From: Rhynchospora pubera
Lineage: Eukaryota > Streptophyta > Magnoliopsida > Poales > Cyperaceae
Direction of reading: 5' to 3'
DNA: 64,000 bases
NCBI GenBank assembly: GCA_028095005.1
Contig: CM051459.1
Span: forward strand, 310,746,513-310,810,512
The notes below the pieces were generated by a model, which saw nothing but the letters and a program-made list of their open reading frames with translations, made no database searches and was not told the origin of the DNA. A program made the translations under genes and the position numbers. Shown one piece after another: positions 21,390-34,101 of the stretch (positions are counted from its first letter, which is position 1; each line of letters opens with the position of its first letter).

Positions 21390-22491
21390 CGTACTGTGAC
21401 ACCCCGTCGAATACTGTAACTGGACAATACACGATGGAGTGCCCGCCGCGGATGCCTACTGCACCCGCAAGGCTTACTATTACTTAATTTATCCATTAAT
21501 ATTGATTTTACTCAAATAATATACCGATCAACTAGAAATTTATAATTTATTTACTTAAATATAAAGTAAATACCATAAAGGTCTGGTATATTTGGATTAC
21601 TAACCACAATATCCAATGGTCTGCTACTCGTCTTGCAGTCCCGCACTTGATCTGAAACCTGGAACCCACAACCAATCGTGGAAACAATGCAAAAAGCACG
21701 GAATGAGATAAATAAAATTTATCTCAGTACGGTATTCAGTTCCAGCCACTTGAGTTTTGATTATCATGCGTTGGAACTAAATACAAGACTGAGTCAAATC
21801 AATTCCAAATCAAATTTCATTTCTTTTTATTTCAAATAACATTAAAACTAGACTTTCGATCAAGCAATGCAATTAGATAAATAAATTCAATACTCTTAAA
21901 AATCAATTTTTCCTTTCTTTGAATTCAAAATATGACAATTAGCATTTCAATTACTTGAACAAATAATTAATAACATGTAATAACTAACGTGCAAATTAAA
22001 AGCAACCCTTACCACTTGTTTCCAATAGAATAGCAAGGCATCAATTCCATAACAATTCAAATATCAATGTATAGCAAAAGCCGACTCATTTGGTTGGGCA
22101 ATTACCTAATATGCAAGTCTGGTTTATCACAAGTCAATCATTTCAGTCATTTCATTCAGATACCGCGAACCACCCTATAGATGGATGCCAACGGCCAATT
22201 CAATTCATACATAATTCAATCAATTAAATCATCAAAATGTACAAGCAAGCTGGGAACACTCACACTCCGGTCCATTCCAGACTAGACCTACTGAGTTCGG
22301 GTCATGACTCCACCTCCAAACATTACGAGTGTCTATCTCAACCACTCAAGTTGTACTTACCTCAATCAAATCACATTTCAATCGGATACCATTCAATATG
22401 CCATTTTCCAATCATGCATCAATACACAATTTCATAAAATGATCTCATGAACAAAATTCCAATTATGAATTCAGAATGCATAATGATGATG

Positions 22492-22534
<43 letters not shown>

Positions 22535-24326
22535 TAATAACAATAATAACAATAATCAGAATACATATCACATATAATTAAAACTCAAGTGAAATCCGTA
22601 CCTGATAGCAAGGCAAATCCAAAACAAAAGCAAGAAAGAGCATAAGACAAGCCAAATAATCTAATCAATAAGTACACAAGAAGTTTCTTTGACTCTTCTC
22701 GACTTGACACTTGATTTTCTGACTCTAATACAAATAAATTGTAACCTTAAGTTCTTATTTAATTACAAAACTGAAGTTATAATTATTTTAAGCCTTCAAT
22801 TAATTCTAATCTTAATTTCAGATTATTTCTAATTTAATTTCCTCCAAATTGCAAGTTGCTCCTAAATTCCGACTCCTAATAGTCTAACTCTAAAACAATA
22901 TAAATTCCCCTTTTAATTTTTATAACACTCAAAGTATGCTACTTATAATTTTTTTTTTATAAATTAGATTAGAAATTATACTACCATGCATCATGATTAT
23001 GCCATGCAACTCAAATGGTGCCATTTAATACACCTCTAATCATACATGTAAAACTTATGCAAATGCTAATGCAACATTTAGTAAAAACCATTGTATTTAG
23101 TTTTCCAATAAATTATAATAAGTATCTCTAATTCTAATATGCAAAAATGCATGGATGATACGACCAAAAAAATTAGGGTTTAATGCCAAAAATTCTAATC
23201 CGAACCCAATATGATCTCTTTTTACCAAAATAACCCTTAAACCCAAAGAGGTCAATATTGCAACATAAGTAATAATTATCTGATAACATGCATGACATGC
23301 AAAATCTTATATTTACCCCTTTATATACATGCATCTATTTATATCAAAACTAAATACAATAATTAAATCTTTGCCATATGCTTAATAATTCCTATCATGC
23401 ATAAAATTCCGAATTATCCAACATTTATCAAAGCAATCAATCCATTCATCAATCGATGACATAACAACACGAGCATTCAATCCAACACAAATTCCCATTA
23501 CTCAAATTACACATACTAATTAGATTTCGTGAAATTCTCGATAAACCCTAGAAATCAAATACACATGCAATTGGCAAGAAAATTGCAAAGATAGCTATAT
23601 ATATACCACAAATCAAAGAAAACACTTACTTAATTTCGGCCAAAGACCGATGACGCGAGAAAACGAGCCGAAATCGCTATTTCTCGATTTTCACCACTTA
23701 TCCCCAACAAAACCTTGCAAGTCCACTTGGAAATCGATGGAGAGGACCCTAGAGTGCTCCAGGTCGAACGGCGGCCAAAACCGACGAGTTCGCTCCATTT
23801 CCCTAAAAACTTCCGTCGAGAAATACGACGAGGAGAGGCCACCAATCGACGATCCGAAGGTAGATGGTGCAAGAGAACGGTGAGGCGAACGCGTCGATAC
23901 TTCGATCCGTTAAAATGGCGGAGAAATGGTGGATTTGGATTTGGGAGGGGGGCTTCGGTTTGGAGAAAGAGAGGCTTGCGCCTCTCTGTTGGTTGCGTAC
24001 AGAAAGAAACACAGAGAGAGAGAAGGGTCTACTGGTTTTTTTATTTCCGATTTTTTTTTTTTTACAAAAATTCAGAAATTATCCCATAAACCAAAAATCA
24101 ATATTCAATGCATAAAAACAATTATGCAAACAAAGAAAAATAGCTAATCTTTTTATAATGCCAACTAAAAATTTAGAAATTTTCATATTCTTATTTTAAG
24201 AATACCAGTAAGTATAAAAATTTACTTTCCAGCACAAATTATTCAAAATAAAACCAACCAAGTGCACCCAATTTTATATAAAAAAATAATTTCAGAAACA
24301 GTAAAAATTTCGGGTGTCACACGTAC
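21390..24326. mobile_element. 2.93-kb TG...CA insertion with CGTAC target duplication
   Basis: Body 21395-24321 begins TGTGACACCCCG and ends CGGGTGTCACA, a 10-bp inverted terminal repeat, and is flanked by CGTAC at 21390-21394 and 24322-24326. The empty site near 14865 has one CGTAC. The 5-bp duplication and TG...CA ends indicate an LTR, most likely a solo LTR of a chromovirus-type gypsy element; orientation is not settled. It holds an (AAT)n microsatellite. Overlapping open stretches at 23630-24115 on both strands are G+C-richer but lack recognisable domains. Confidence 0.75.
22490..22556 (+). repeat. (AAT)n / (AAC-AAT) microsatellite
   Basis: About twenty AAT-type trinucleotides with a few AAC interruptions, starting after ATGATGATG. 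Confidence 0.85.
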
Positions 24327-26504
24327 GTTCATTTCGGTAGCTTAATTTATCTTTTTAATCAGACTCGTTTTCTTTTTTAAAAAAAAAACAACATGATAGT
24401 GAGAGAGAGAGAGGGATCGGACCAAATGCCTTCTTATATATTATTCTTCACAACAATTCGTATAATTCATAAACTAAAAAAATTATATTATAATGAATTT
24501 TACTCAGATTACTGTTTTCTTTTCCCTCTTTTAATCCCAAATTAACCCCTTCTCCCGGTGTTCAGAAACAGATACTATTAATTGTTGCAGCAGAATAAGT
24601 CCAATTCTTTCAAAATTTTATGTCTGTTCAATTTATCGATTTAAGAATGTCTCGAATATGAGGTAGTTGATTACATTCAGAAAATCATCCATAAATATTT
24701 AATTCGTAGAAATTATTTCCCTTCATCAATATGTAGATATCCATTAGACAGGCTGAACTTTTAAGTTAGGAATCAAATATTTAATATTGTTGCGAGCTCC
24801 ATAATCCACATGGCATTAAATGGACAAAGTGCGACTTCATTTGATTAGCGTTTCAGGCCCAAAAGGATACACAACATGCCTAAGAAAAAGAAAGGAAGAA
24901 AACGTATTACGTATATCATCTATATATTAAATCCCGTTTCACTAAGTCACTGTTCTACACTGTTTTGCTTCCGCAGGCACCAGTGACACAGCACCCCCTG
25001 CCATTTACGCAGCCCCAGCCACCATACATAGAACAACAAAGAAAGGATATGCAGGTCATTATGACTCCACCGTCGTCTGAGGGGATTATCGGGCACATAG
25101 CATGTACATCAGAAAAGACTTTTAGCAAGACAACATAGCCTTGCAAAGAAAGCCTTATATGTCTTGCAGAGAATTTTTGCAACAACGGTTTTCATTTTGC
25201 AATTGGTCATGTAGCGAGGGTCTATAGAGAGTTTTTTCCGTGTGGGTAAAGACCGTCTTGCAAAATTGCAAGACCCTCATGGGGACTATTGCAAGAACTA
25301 AAATGCGGACAATCATTTTTGAATCCGCTAGAAAAATGCGGACAATCATTAATTAACATTTTTGTTGCAAGACTCTACGGTGTTGCTAGTTTTTCGCCAA
25401 ACGAAATCGAAGAATTAGTGAGATTTTTATTTGCATTCTAGCCAATTAACTTGCCAATTTGCATTCTATTTAGATTTTATATTTATTTTTATTAACAAAT
25501 TTAATTGATAGAATGAACTGAATAAAATTACACACGGTAAATTTTATTTATTTAAATACAAAATCATAACATTATAAAGAAAGAACACAACAAAATATTA
25601 TTAATAAAAAACTATAATTAACTTAAATAACATTCAATGTATTTATAACACAAAATTTTATACATTCAAATTTTAATCCCTCGATTTCAACTATTAAACA
25701 TTTCAATACAAGGCCAATGATCTACTTCATCCGTTACACTACCACTTGAAAATTCCTGCTCGACATGTTCTGATTGGTCTTCATTTCCCATATCATATAT
25801 TGTGGTTTCACTCCAATGTCAACTAGGCATCCTGAAATTAACCCAATCAAACTAGAATAATGGCACATCAAACATAAAATTGAGAAATAAGAAAGAACGA
25901 ATACAAATTTGATGTGCTATAATCTAATCTAATGGCACATATAGTAATGTTTTCACCACTAAAAGAAAGCACATGTGCCTACCTAAAAATCAATGGCATA
26001 CAACATACCTTCTTTTTTTGGCTCTCTCCAACTAACTGGAGACAAAATATAAGGTTCGCAGTTCACAATATAATTTAGAACATATTTATCTCTATAGTTT
26101 ATTCACAATATTTTTATTGAATTGAGAAATCACTAATCTTATCTAAAAATTTTCCAAACCAATTATGAAAACTTTTTACAGGACAAACACATTTGAGCTA
26201 TATATATTAAGTACCTTAATGAGTGCTCTGCTCAAGCTTGTCAAGTGTCTTATGCACTTCTTTGGAACTCTGGCTAAAAAGGAATCTTTCAACTCATGAG
26301 AAATTAAACTGAAAATTTACCAACAAAATGTTCTAATGCAAATAAAAATCAATTAAAGTGAAATAACTTTAGTATAGCTGCTGGAGCTAATTTCCTCTCT
26401 TGGAGTTGTTTGTCAGGAAGGTAGCTTCTTAACTTTATATCAACAACCTGCATACAATGACTAGTACCATAAGAGAAGCATAACAGCTTCATACTTGTAC
26501 CTAA

Positions 26505-27250
26505 TATGCCCCATGGCTATAGGTTTTGTTCCCTGTTAATGACCAACTGCATTTAGCACTTCTATCCAAATGTACTCGCTTTTCTCCTAAAAAATCAAAC
26601 AGTACATTAAAAGGTCAAAGTCTCACGAGTTAAACTAATGACGAAAAAATTTAATTGATTAATTATTAAGTAACCTGCATACAAGCAGGGCCAATGACGA
26701 AATTTAATTGATGGTTCATGCCTACTCCAAAATAAATATGTTTGGACCAGATTAGCACCCACTATCTCACTATTTGCATTTATGCTTAGCCACATCTGTC
26801 ATGCAGCTTAAGAAAGGAAATAAATAGTAATTTGGCTGATTGATGTCAACATTACGGAAATATGAGTCTCTTTCTGACTATCTTCATTAGACATGCACGT
26901 GATTAAATACTAATTATATGTTGCCTCAAAACAATCGTTAAACATTCGGTAACAAATGAAATTTACATAGTTAACATGAATGTTTGATAATTAATTGATC
27001 AACTCAGACAACTTTACTTCAAATTGGAACTTCAGTGTGCGCCAAGACTATGCAACATCAACAATTGAGAACGATGTGAATCTAAGCAAGAGATCAGTCC
27101 CTAGAACCATTTAGGCGTACTAGTATGTAATAAGGCAACTTGAACAATTCAAATCCAGTAAACTAATCAAGCCAACAATCAAACATATCGCAATTCAAAT
27201 TCAGTACATAGTAATACAGTCTGTTCATGCACACAAGTTCAACAAGAGAA
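26505..27250. other. AT-rich flank of the Mutator-like element
   Basis: No gene, repeat or element boundary is recognisable. Confidence 0.5.
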
Positions 27251-27524
27251 GAAAGAGAAGGGAGTCGGATACTCTAGTCGTTTACTTAAAAACGAAAACC
27301 TGGTCGTTTCGTCATCCCAGCCATCAAATTAAAATGGACGGATCAGATCTCACCACTCCTTTTTACCGTCCAAAAAAAAATATATATAGTATACGCTACT
27401 TCTCTCTTTTTTGTATTCCAATTTCGGAAGCCAATTTTGCTTTTCAGGCAAAAGCAAACCCTTCTCCCGAATTCCCTTGCGGGCAACCCTCGTTTCGTTT
27501 CTGCCTCTTGCCGATCGTCTCTAG

Positions 27525-27566
27525 ATGGAGAGTTCAAGTGAGACTCATGCTGATCTTCAATTACCA
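27525..27566 (+). pseudogene. Captured first exon in the Mutator-like element
   Basis: ATG at 27525 opens 14 codons (MESSSETHADLQLP) ending at a strong donor, CCA|GTAAGTATC. It sits just inside the left TIR, which could act as promoter, and is preceded by a 5'-UTR-like C/T-rich leader. Parent gene not recognised. Confidence 0.35.
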
Positions 27567-28341
27567 GTAAGTATCGGTATCAGCAGCATTTGCTTTTGGA
27601 ATTTTCTACGTGTATGCCAAGAGGGATAAGTTTTTTAGAAGTAAAAGGTAACAATTTTCAACGTGTGGCCATAGATTTTTCCTCCCTCCCCTTGAAATAT
27701 TGTCAGCTCATTTTGTATTGAGATACAATAATTTGCACTTCTTATGCCAGTTTAAAATCAAAATCCTGTATATGTTCTTAAGTTTTGAGATGGAATTTTG
27801 TACCTCAATAGGCTTAATTGAACGATCAAAGTTTCATATTAATTGCACAAAAATAAACATGGCCTTGTAGATGCACTCAATTTGCACAGAAGGCCAAAAA
27901 TAATGTGACAATAAACTAACAGTTGGCAAGATAAATGATAAAACTTACACTGGGAAAACGATTTCCAGGAGTACCAGAAGTCATATATCTAATTCGAATT
28001 GTGTATGAACTCTTGAACTGCTTCTATTGGCAATAGGGCAGTCTGGTCATTTTCTGCTTAACTAAATTTTAGTTTGAAGTTTAGCTGTTATTGTCAAGAA
28101 TACCAGAATCGGTGATGATTGCAGGGTTCTGTATTTTTTTGGGAAAAAAAAACCTTTTCTTTAGTTTAAGTTTGTTTGATTAAGTATTGCAGGTTTCTGT
28201 TATTGTTATAATTATGTAAAACAATAATTTTGCTTTTGATTCTAAATACTGTTGGGTACAGATAGTACTTAGGCACTGGTTTCATTGTGGTACCGGTGGT
28301 ACCATCGTGATTCCTGATATCTCTTATTTATATATATATTT

Positions 28342-29921
28342 TGACCATACTTGGCACCAAAATACTACCCAAACCAATGATATTCAATGTGCTTTTACAT
28401 TATATTTGGAAAGATTGGATATTGCCGTGGAATTTGACTTGTTTTGTAGGAACTTGGTGGATTGGACACAATAATTGCATAAAACGGTGGATTTTGAAGA
28501 AGAAAATGACTGAAAGGAGTCTATAGCATTGTAGAGCTCATCCTAAGCTTTCCAACGATCTTTGAATCACCTCAATCGGAGTCCGGATGAAGAAATTATG
28601 GTCAAAATACTATCAGTGCTCGATTCTGGAATTTCGGTCCGAAATGTACGGATTTCGGTCCGAAATCCATGTATGGAAAGTGAAATTTGGCAAGTTTCGG
28701 AGAAGGAAAGGAGATCTCTTGCCCTAGCCGCCTCCTAGACTTTCCCTTGATGTATTTAAGCACGAATTTCGACCAGAGAAGAGATACCACCTTCCATACA
28801 ATAATTTACACCTTTTCCACCACCGTTCTCACGCCGAAAGGCGTGGGATTCCACCTCTCGCAGCGGAGCACGTCCATGGCAGCAACTTTGGAGCGATTCT
28901 AGACGCGACAGCGGTAGAACCGATCCAACCACGACTTCGGACGATCGATATCTTGAGTTAGAAGCGATATTTGGTTTATTCGTTCCTTTTCTCTTGATAT
29001 TTTGATTTGATGGAGTTTGTATCTTATTTTTCTTGCATGTTAGGGTAATTAATGATGTCTTAGTAGTAGTTAGTAGATTAGTTTAGTATTTTGTGATGAC
29101 TTGATTGATTTATATTATGATATGTGATATGTTTTGTTGAGAATTATATCTTGCTTGGTTAATTTAATTGTTTGTTTGATTGTTTACCTATTGATGAACT
29201 GCAGCACCATTAGGACATTAAACTAGAACAAATAATTAGTTAGTTAAGCACTTGAGGTAAGCCAATCGCTCGAAAGAGGAGGTTAGTTCACGACCGAAAG
29301 GTGTAACTTTTATTGATCCGACAGGACTTTAAATACCTCTAGAAATCCAGCCAAACATACTTAAATAACTAAATCAGAACGAAAGTATAGGTTTAGTTAT
29401 TTACGTGGTAAAAACCAAGTTTCAAACCAAGTTAGAACCAAAATTGCGACAGCTGAGGTTAGAAACTTAGGTCTGGTTGTTTAGTAGCCTTCACATAACA
29501 TTGTGTAAAGATATCAAGTTGAAACAAGAGGTCTAAAGCAAGTTTTGGACCGAAACAGTATCCATTTCGGTCCAAAATCCGTACATTTCGGTCCGAAATG
29601 TGCCTCTGTCTCGATGAAAGTCGTAGACCGAGGTGCTTTAGAGCTAAACTAATTGAACACAAAACCCTAGGATATTATTTGCATTTATTTAGAGTCCAGA
29701 AAATATTAAAAATAATTTATTTAATTGCACTTTAGATAATTGTTTTTTTTAAATCATAAAACTCCAAAAATTAATTGTCTAGATTTCGTGAGGAAGTAAA
29801 GTCTAGTAATCAGTTGTACCGTCCCTTGGGTTCGACCTTAAAGCTTAACTAAAACGACTAGTGAGGTTAGCTCTAGGTTATAAATTTATTTGATATCCTA
29901 GGTTATAAAATACCTTCATCA
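28342..29921. mobile_element. Retroelement-like block nested in the Mutator-like element
   Basis: Boundaries TGACCATAC and CCTTCATCA are TG...CA-like, but no target duplication was found. The block includes phrases typical of plant LTRs and LARDs (ATCGGAGTCCGGATGAAGAAATTATGG split over about 28577-28603; GTACCGTCCCTTGGGTTCGACC at about 29816). ATTTCGGTCCGAAAT palindromes occur at about 28630 and 28650, with variants near 29569-29600. No coding domain. Confidence 0.4.
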
Positions 29922-29928
29922 ATTCCAG

Positions 29929-30165
29929 TGCAGCAAGAGTAGCCGAACATCTATGTCAAATTATATATGAAGCAGTACCAGGTGTATTTTTTAATTCTGG
30001 TACAACTACAGTAACTATTCTAGCTTCTGAGGTGGTAGTTCATATTTTAAATCATCTATTCAACAAACTGATTGACGTCTGTCTCGTGCAAGGTTGCGAG
30101 GTTGCAAAAAGATACATTTTTATTTTTATTTTTGTGTTTTCTTCAATCCAACTGATGATATAAAC
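29929..30165 (+). pseudogene. Exon-like open stretch of unknown origin
   Basis: After an acceptor-like TTCCAG, one frame stays open (AARVAEHLCQIIYEAVPGVF, then NSGTTTVTILASEVVVHIL, then NHLFNKLIDVCLVQG). A donor-like CAAG|GTTGCG ends the protein-like part near 30098. The hydrophobic/polar pattern is protein-like but I do not recognise a family. It may be an internal exon captured by the Mutator-like element. Confidence 0.35.
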
Positions 30166-31477
30166 ATCTCTTCATTTATGTGGCAGGGGGATCTCTTCAT
30201 TAATAAAATTACAATAAAATTCCCTATAATTTTATAACCATTGCAATTAATATGCAAAGCAAGATTATAATAATACATAAGACTATTGCAAATTCCGCGA
30301 TTATTGCCTTCAAAATAAATCTATAATCCTGACAATTTTTCTTATCTTTAATTGCTTCTTGATGCCGATGCCCCCTCGATTGCTTCTTGATGCCCCCTCG
30401 AAATTGACCGTTGTCACACCACGCATGAAAATAATTACGTTCAATGCAATTGCATGCATAAAATTCTCAACCCGGATTTTTTTTCAGATCTAGATACCGC
30501 CACATCTTATGGAAATTTACATTTTTTGCAAATGTATGACACCCCATTCGGTGAGTAACAACTTCCCTCATCCATTGCTTTCATTTCTCAATCAAATAAT
30601 AAACCTAAAAGCAAAAATTACAAAATGGTATTAGTTGATTTGTTAATTTTCCTGTGACCATGTACGCTTCAATTAATTACAAAAAAAAATTATGAAGCAT
30701 TAAGTCATCTCAAATTGCTAGCACATACTGATTTGGTACCAACCTGATGTTTTATATTAAGTGTTTGCGTAAAAAACATTTGGAGATACTCCATGCTTCC
30801 CATCTCTTATGTGTACGAATGTTTCCCATTCTGGCTTATAAAAAAGAGATACTCCATGGTGAATGTTTAAAACAACAGGTTGGATTGAGGCATGGAGTGT
30901 AAATCCAACAGGTCATTCGCACACATAAAGGATATCTCTTAGTTTTAAACATGGCCTCGAGTAAATCCAACAGATCATGTCCCATCTCCAAATTGTGATT
31001 CACTTGGATTGAGGCCGGTACAACTAGAAGTACAACTCCAAAAAGCAGTCAATCAATGAGAATTTGGAAACAATTTCAGAGGTTCTTACCAGAATAACTT
31101 ACCAGCTAATATAAAATTTTCTAAAGATCAGAAATATCAAAATTTTCGAAAAATAAAAAAACAGCTAGGGTTGAATAACTTACCAGAGAAGAATTTCTCT
31201 CCACGACGCCTCGATGTTTATCGCTTCTCTTTCTCTCTCTCTCGTTTTTTTTCTCTTTCGCTCTCTCTTTTTCTTCTCTAAAGGCCTATGTACGAATGAA
31301 AGAAAGGGAGATACGAAGACGAAGGAGTCAGGTATACTGTATATTTCTTTTTTTTTTGGACGGTAAAAAAAATGGAGAGATCTGATCCATCCGTGTTAAT
31401 TTAACGGCTGGGATATCGAAACGACCAGGTGGTCATTTTTAAGTAAACGACCAGAGGATCCGACTCCGAAAGAGAAG

Positions 31478-32075
31478 AGGTAAACAAACCGAGATGGAAA
31501 AAGCAAAGAGGAAGGGAGGAGATTGCGACTTGCGAGCTTTAGTCGCTGCCGTCGGCCACCGTCAGTGATTAGGTGGAATGGGAGGGGGGAGTGGCAGTGC
31601 GGCCTAGGGTTTTAGACAGTGAGAGGGGATCGATTAGAGGCAGTGATGAAGGGAGCGACAGGGAGCGGCAATGATGAAGAGAGCGGCAGATCGAGTGAGG
31701 TCGATTCAGCGGTGAGGTTTCGAATTTCGAATATTTTTAGATTAGTTGAGGAGGCGGCGGCGGCCAGGTATAGCGGCGTATTATATATTTTTTTCTAGGC
31801 TCATGTTCTATTACTTGCGAATGAACCTATTATACTGATATTATGTTTCGGCTTTGTGGGGCCGATCTAAATGGTGTTCAGTCTAAATGGTGCCAAGTGC
31901 CACCTCCTAAAAATAGATATGAAAACGATTCTTCTTTCTTCTCATTTTATTAACATCATTAACATGTATCTACAGGGTGTTCGGTCCAATAACGTTTTTA
32001 AAAATGTCCAAATTGTCCACATTAGGTTGAATAATTAAGAAATGCATATAAAACTTAATGACATAAAATAAATAT
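31478..32075. other. Spacer between the Mutator-like and Athila-like elements
   Basis: A G-rich part (about 31495-31780) with GCGGC and GAGGG runs is followed by AT-rich sequence. No supported gene. Confidence 0.45.
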
Positions 32076-34086
32076 TGATGTGTAGCTAATAATATCCTAA
32101 TTTAGTCCTAAAAGTACCGCAAGCGTACGGTAAAACGTTGGATGTGGTTAGGGGTCGAATCCACAGGGACGGTAGATTGAATACTAAACCTTACTTATTC
32201 ACAAAATCTAGACAATCAAATGAAGGGTTTAGGCTTAAACTAACAATTAACAAAGGCAATCAACTAAGAGACAAACAACTAACAATTTTTGGTGTTTTGG
32301 TGATAAAATATGCAATGAAAGTGTCCTAGGGTTTCAGTTTTACTTTCAGTCCGGCTTCGGGTCGTCAGCACCGGTCACTTTTGTGCCGATACCGACTAGT
32401 GCGCAGCAGATTAGGCATGTGTACTCCGCACAGGCACCAATGTTGCCCGCACAACCCTTAGTTAATGGTGTTTCGACTCAATAACTTGGTTTTTGACTTG
32501 TGTGAGGCAGATCTAGCCGGACTTGGACTCCTTAGACCTCAGCTGTCGCTTGTTGGTCATGGTATCGGGACCGGAACCTAGTCTAACACCCCCATTAGGT
32601 CGATTAACCCTCAACTTTCGCATGTTGGCTTAATCTACCTAAGTTCACTTTTTGTTTTCAAAGGTATCCACTAGACTTTCGCCTTAGCAGAAACTTTCCC
32701 CCGTCGGGTACCAATTGGACTACCTTTCGGCTTATATCCTACCTCAAGTCACTTTTTTCAACCAATCAACTAACCTACACCTTTAGCCAATATTAGATGT
32801 GGCCATTCATCTAATAGGAGGTTCAGTTAGTCAATCAAGCACAAACAAGCATTCACAAATAACATCCAACAAGCAATACACATCAAATACCAAATATCAA
32901 GTGTCATACATAAATTCAAACATCAAGATCTAACCTAAGCCCTAAGACAATGCAATCTAGCCTAGCATATGCTCAAAACTGAAAGTAAATGATGAAATGC
33001 AAGATACAAACTCCATAATCGAGCAAACAAGAGAGAAAGGAAAGATACAATCGTAACCCAGCCTATTCCTCCTACTTGCAAGCTTCTATAGTCGAAATCG
33101 GGGTCGGAATCACTGCTGTCGCATGAAATTCCAAGCTCCAGAGGCACGATACGGGATGCAATGGCGATGGTGCGGGGTGCAATGGCGGCAGTTCGGGGTG
33201 AATCGACGTGGCATAGAGTGGATCGGCGGTGGAAAATAGTGTTGTGCGGGGTACGAAGTGGAGTTGTGCGGGATACGGTTGTGTTGTGCGGGCAACGATG
33301 GAGCTGTGCGGGGTACAGTGGAGGAAAACGGTGGAAGATGAGGCGGCGCCCCAGGCAGCCGCCTGGGGAGTGGAAGATGGAGAGAAGGATCCCTAATTTG
33401 TCATGGGAGGCGCTTTATATAGGGCGTGGATTAGGTTTAGGGTTTGGTGCGGAGTACAGTTAGGTCGGTGCGGGATACAATTTGGGCTGTGCGGGCTACA
33501 ACAGGGCCCAGTTCGGAGTACAACAGCGTGCTGGGCTGGGAATGAGTCATCCAGCCCAAGTGTTGGCCGCACAGCTGGGTTGTACTCCGCACTGGAGATG
33601 TCCAGGACATGTTGGATGCATTGTAGGCCGCACTGGAGAGCTGTTGGCCGCACAGGAGGAGTGTTGGCCGCACCAGAGAGTTGTTGGCCGCACCAGAGAG
33701 GTCTTGGCCGCACCAGACAAGTGTTGGCCGCACAGGAGGGGTGTTGGCCGCACCACAGAGGTCTTGGCCGCACCAGAGGGTTGTTGGCCGCATCAGACAA
33801 GTGTTGGCCGCACAGGAGAGTTGCTGTTGCACATGTGGCATGCAGAGAAGAGGGATGTGAGGTGTCTGCCGCACAGGGTTGATGTAGGCCGCACCAAATC
33901 ACTTGTAACTTGCCGGAAAGGTGCCGATTTGCGTTGGTTTCGTCTCAAATCCCTTAAATTCAAAGACAAACCAAAAGCAGTACCAAATCCTACAAATCCA
34001 AACCGAAAAGCACACAATTTCAAGAGTTTAGGTTATGATTCTAGGGTTAAGTCTGGCCAAATACCATATATATAAATGCTATATCA
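32076..34086 (-). repeat. 3' LTR of Athila-like non-autonomous element
   Basis: On the + strand it runs TGATGTGTAG to GCTATATCA, so the ends are TGAT/ATCA. It matches 62224-64000 over its first 1.7 kb with few differences. On the minus strand it is preceded by a purine tract (34087-34101), confirming minus orientation. It contains GTGCGG-type motifs on both strands and a roughly 20-bp tandem array at about 33640-33830 (TTGGCCGCACCAGAGAG units). Overlapping open stretches there (WCGQxLxGAAN and similar) arise from the repeat. The GTCGAATCCACAGGGACGG phrase near 32153 is common in plant LTRs. Confidence 0.88.
33550..33830. repeat. Approx. 20-bp tandem repeat in the LTR
   Basis: TTGGCCGCACCAGA(G/C)AAG-type units, about 10 copies, with CCGCAC invariant. 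The matching array in the other LTR is cut by the window end (63790-64000) and differs by at least one missing unit. Confidence 0.85.
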
Positions 34087-34101
34087 AATCCCCCCAAGCT
34101 T
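34087..34101 (-). promoter_or_regulatory. Polypurine tract of the Athila-like element
   Basis: On the minus strand AAGCTTGGGGGGATT directly precedes the TGATATAGC LTR start and follows GAGGACAAGCAAGGTTT, a phrase typical of Athila-like 3' ends. Confidence 0.75.

Larger units (their letters stand above)
21271..26504. repeat. Second copy of the 2.3-kb direct duplication, with insertion
   Basis: Matches 14742-17058 and is interrupted at 21395-24321 by the element described separately. Contains the same exon-like segment (24977-25138) and the same TTGCAAG clusters. A small deletion relative to copy 1 occurs near 25430. The first copy gives the empty site for the insertion, proving that the duplication came first or was copied without it. 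Confidence 0.8.
27251..31477. mobile_element. Mutator-like element with long TIRs and 10-bp target duplication
   Basis: GGAGTCGGAT(A/C)CTCT(A/G)GTCG at 27261 is found inverted at the right end, finishing at 31467. The inverted match extends about 135-150 bp and includes GTTTACTTAAAAA, CTGGTCGTTTCG and TTTTTTTACCGTCCAAAAAA. GAAAGAGAAG flanks both ends (27251-27260 and 31468-31477). Long TIRs and a 9-11-bp duplication define Mutator-like elements. No MuDR/MURA transposase motifs are seen in the 4.2 kb. The interior holds exon-like pieces and a retroelement-like block, so this is a non-autonomous, possibly gene-carrying (Pack-MULE) copy. Confidence 0.8.

Noticed and set aside
14742..26504. LTR pair of a retrotransposon with a 4.2-kb interior
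   Set aside because: The borders lack TG...CA ends, and I see no primer-binding site or polypurine tract next to them. A duplicated segment is the safer call.
28342..29921. Solo LTR with defined target duplication
   Set aside because: TG...CA-like ends exist, but the flanks (ATATT and ATTCC) do not match, so the call is kept at low confidence.
33393..34075. Several overlapping ORFs on both strands in the Athila-like LTR
   Set aside because: Produced by the roughly 20-bp TTGGCCGCACC array. They are not in conserved frame between the two LTRs.
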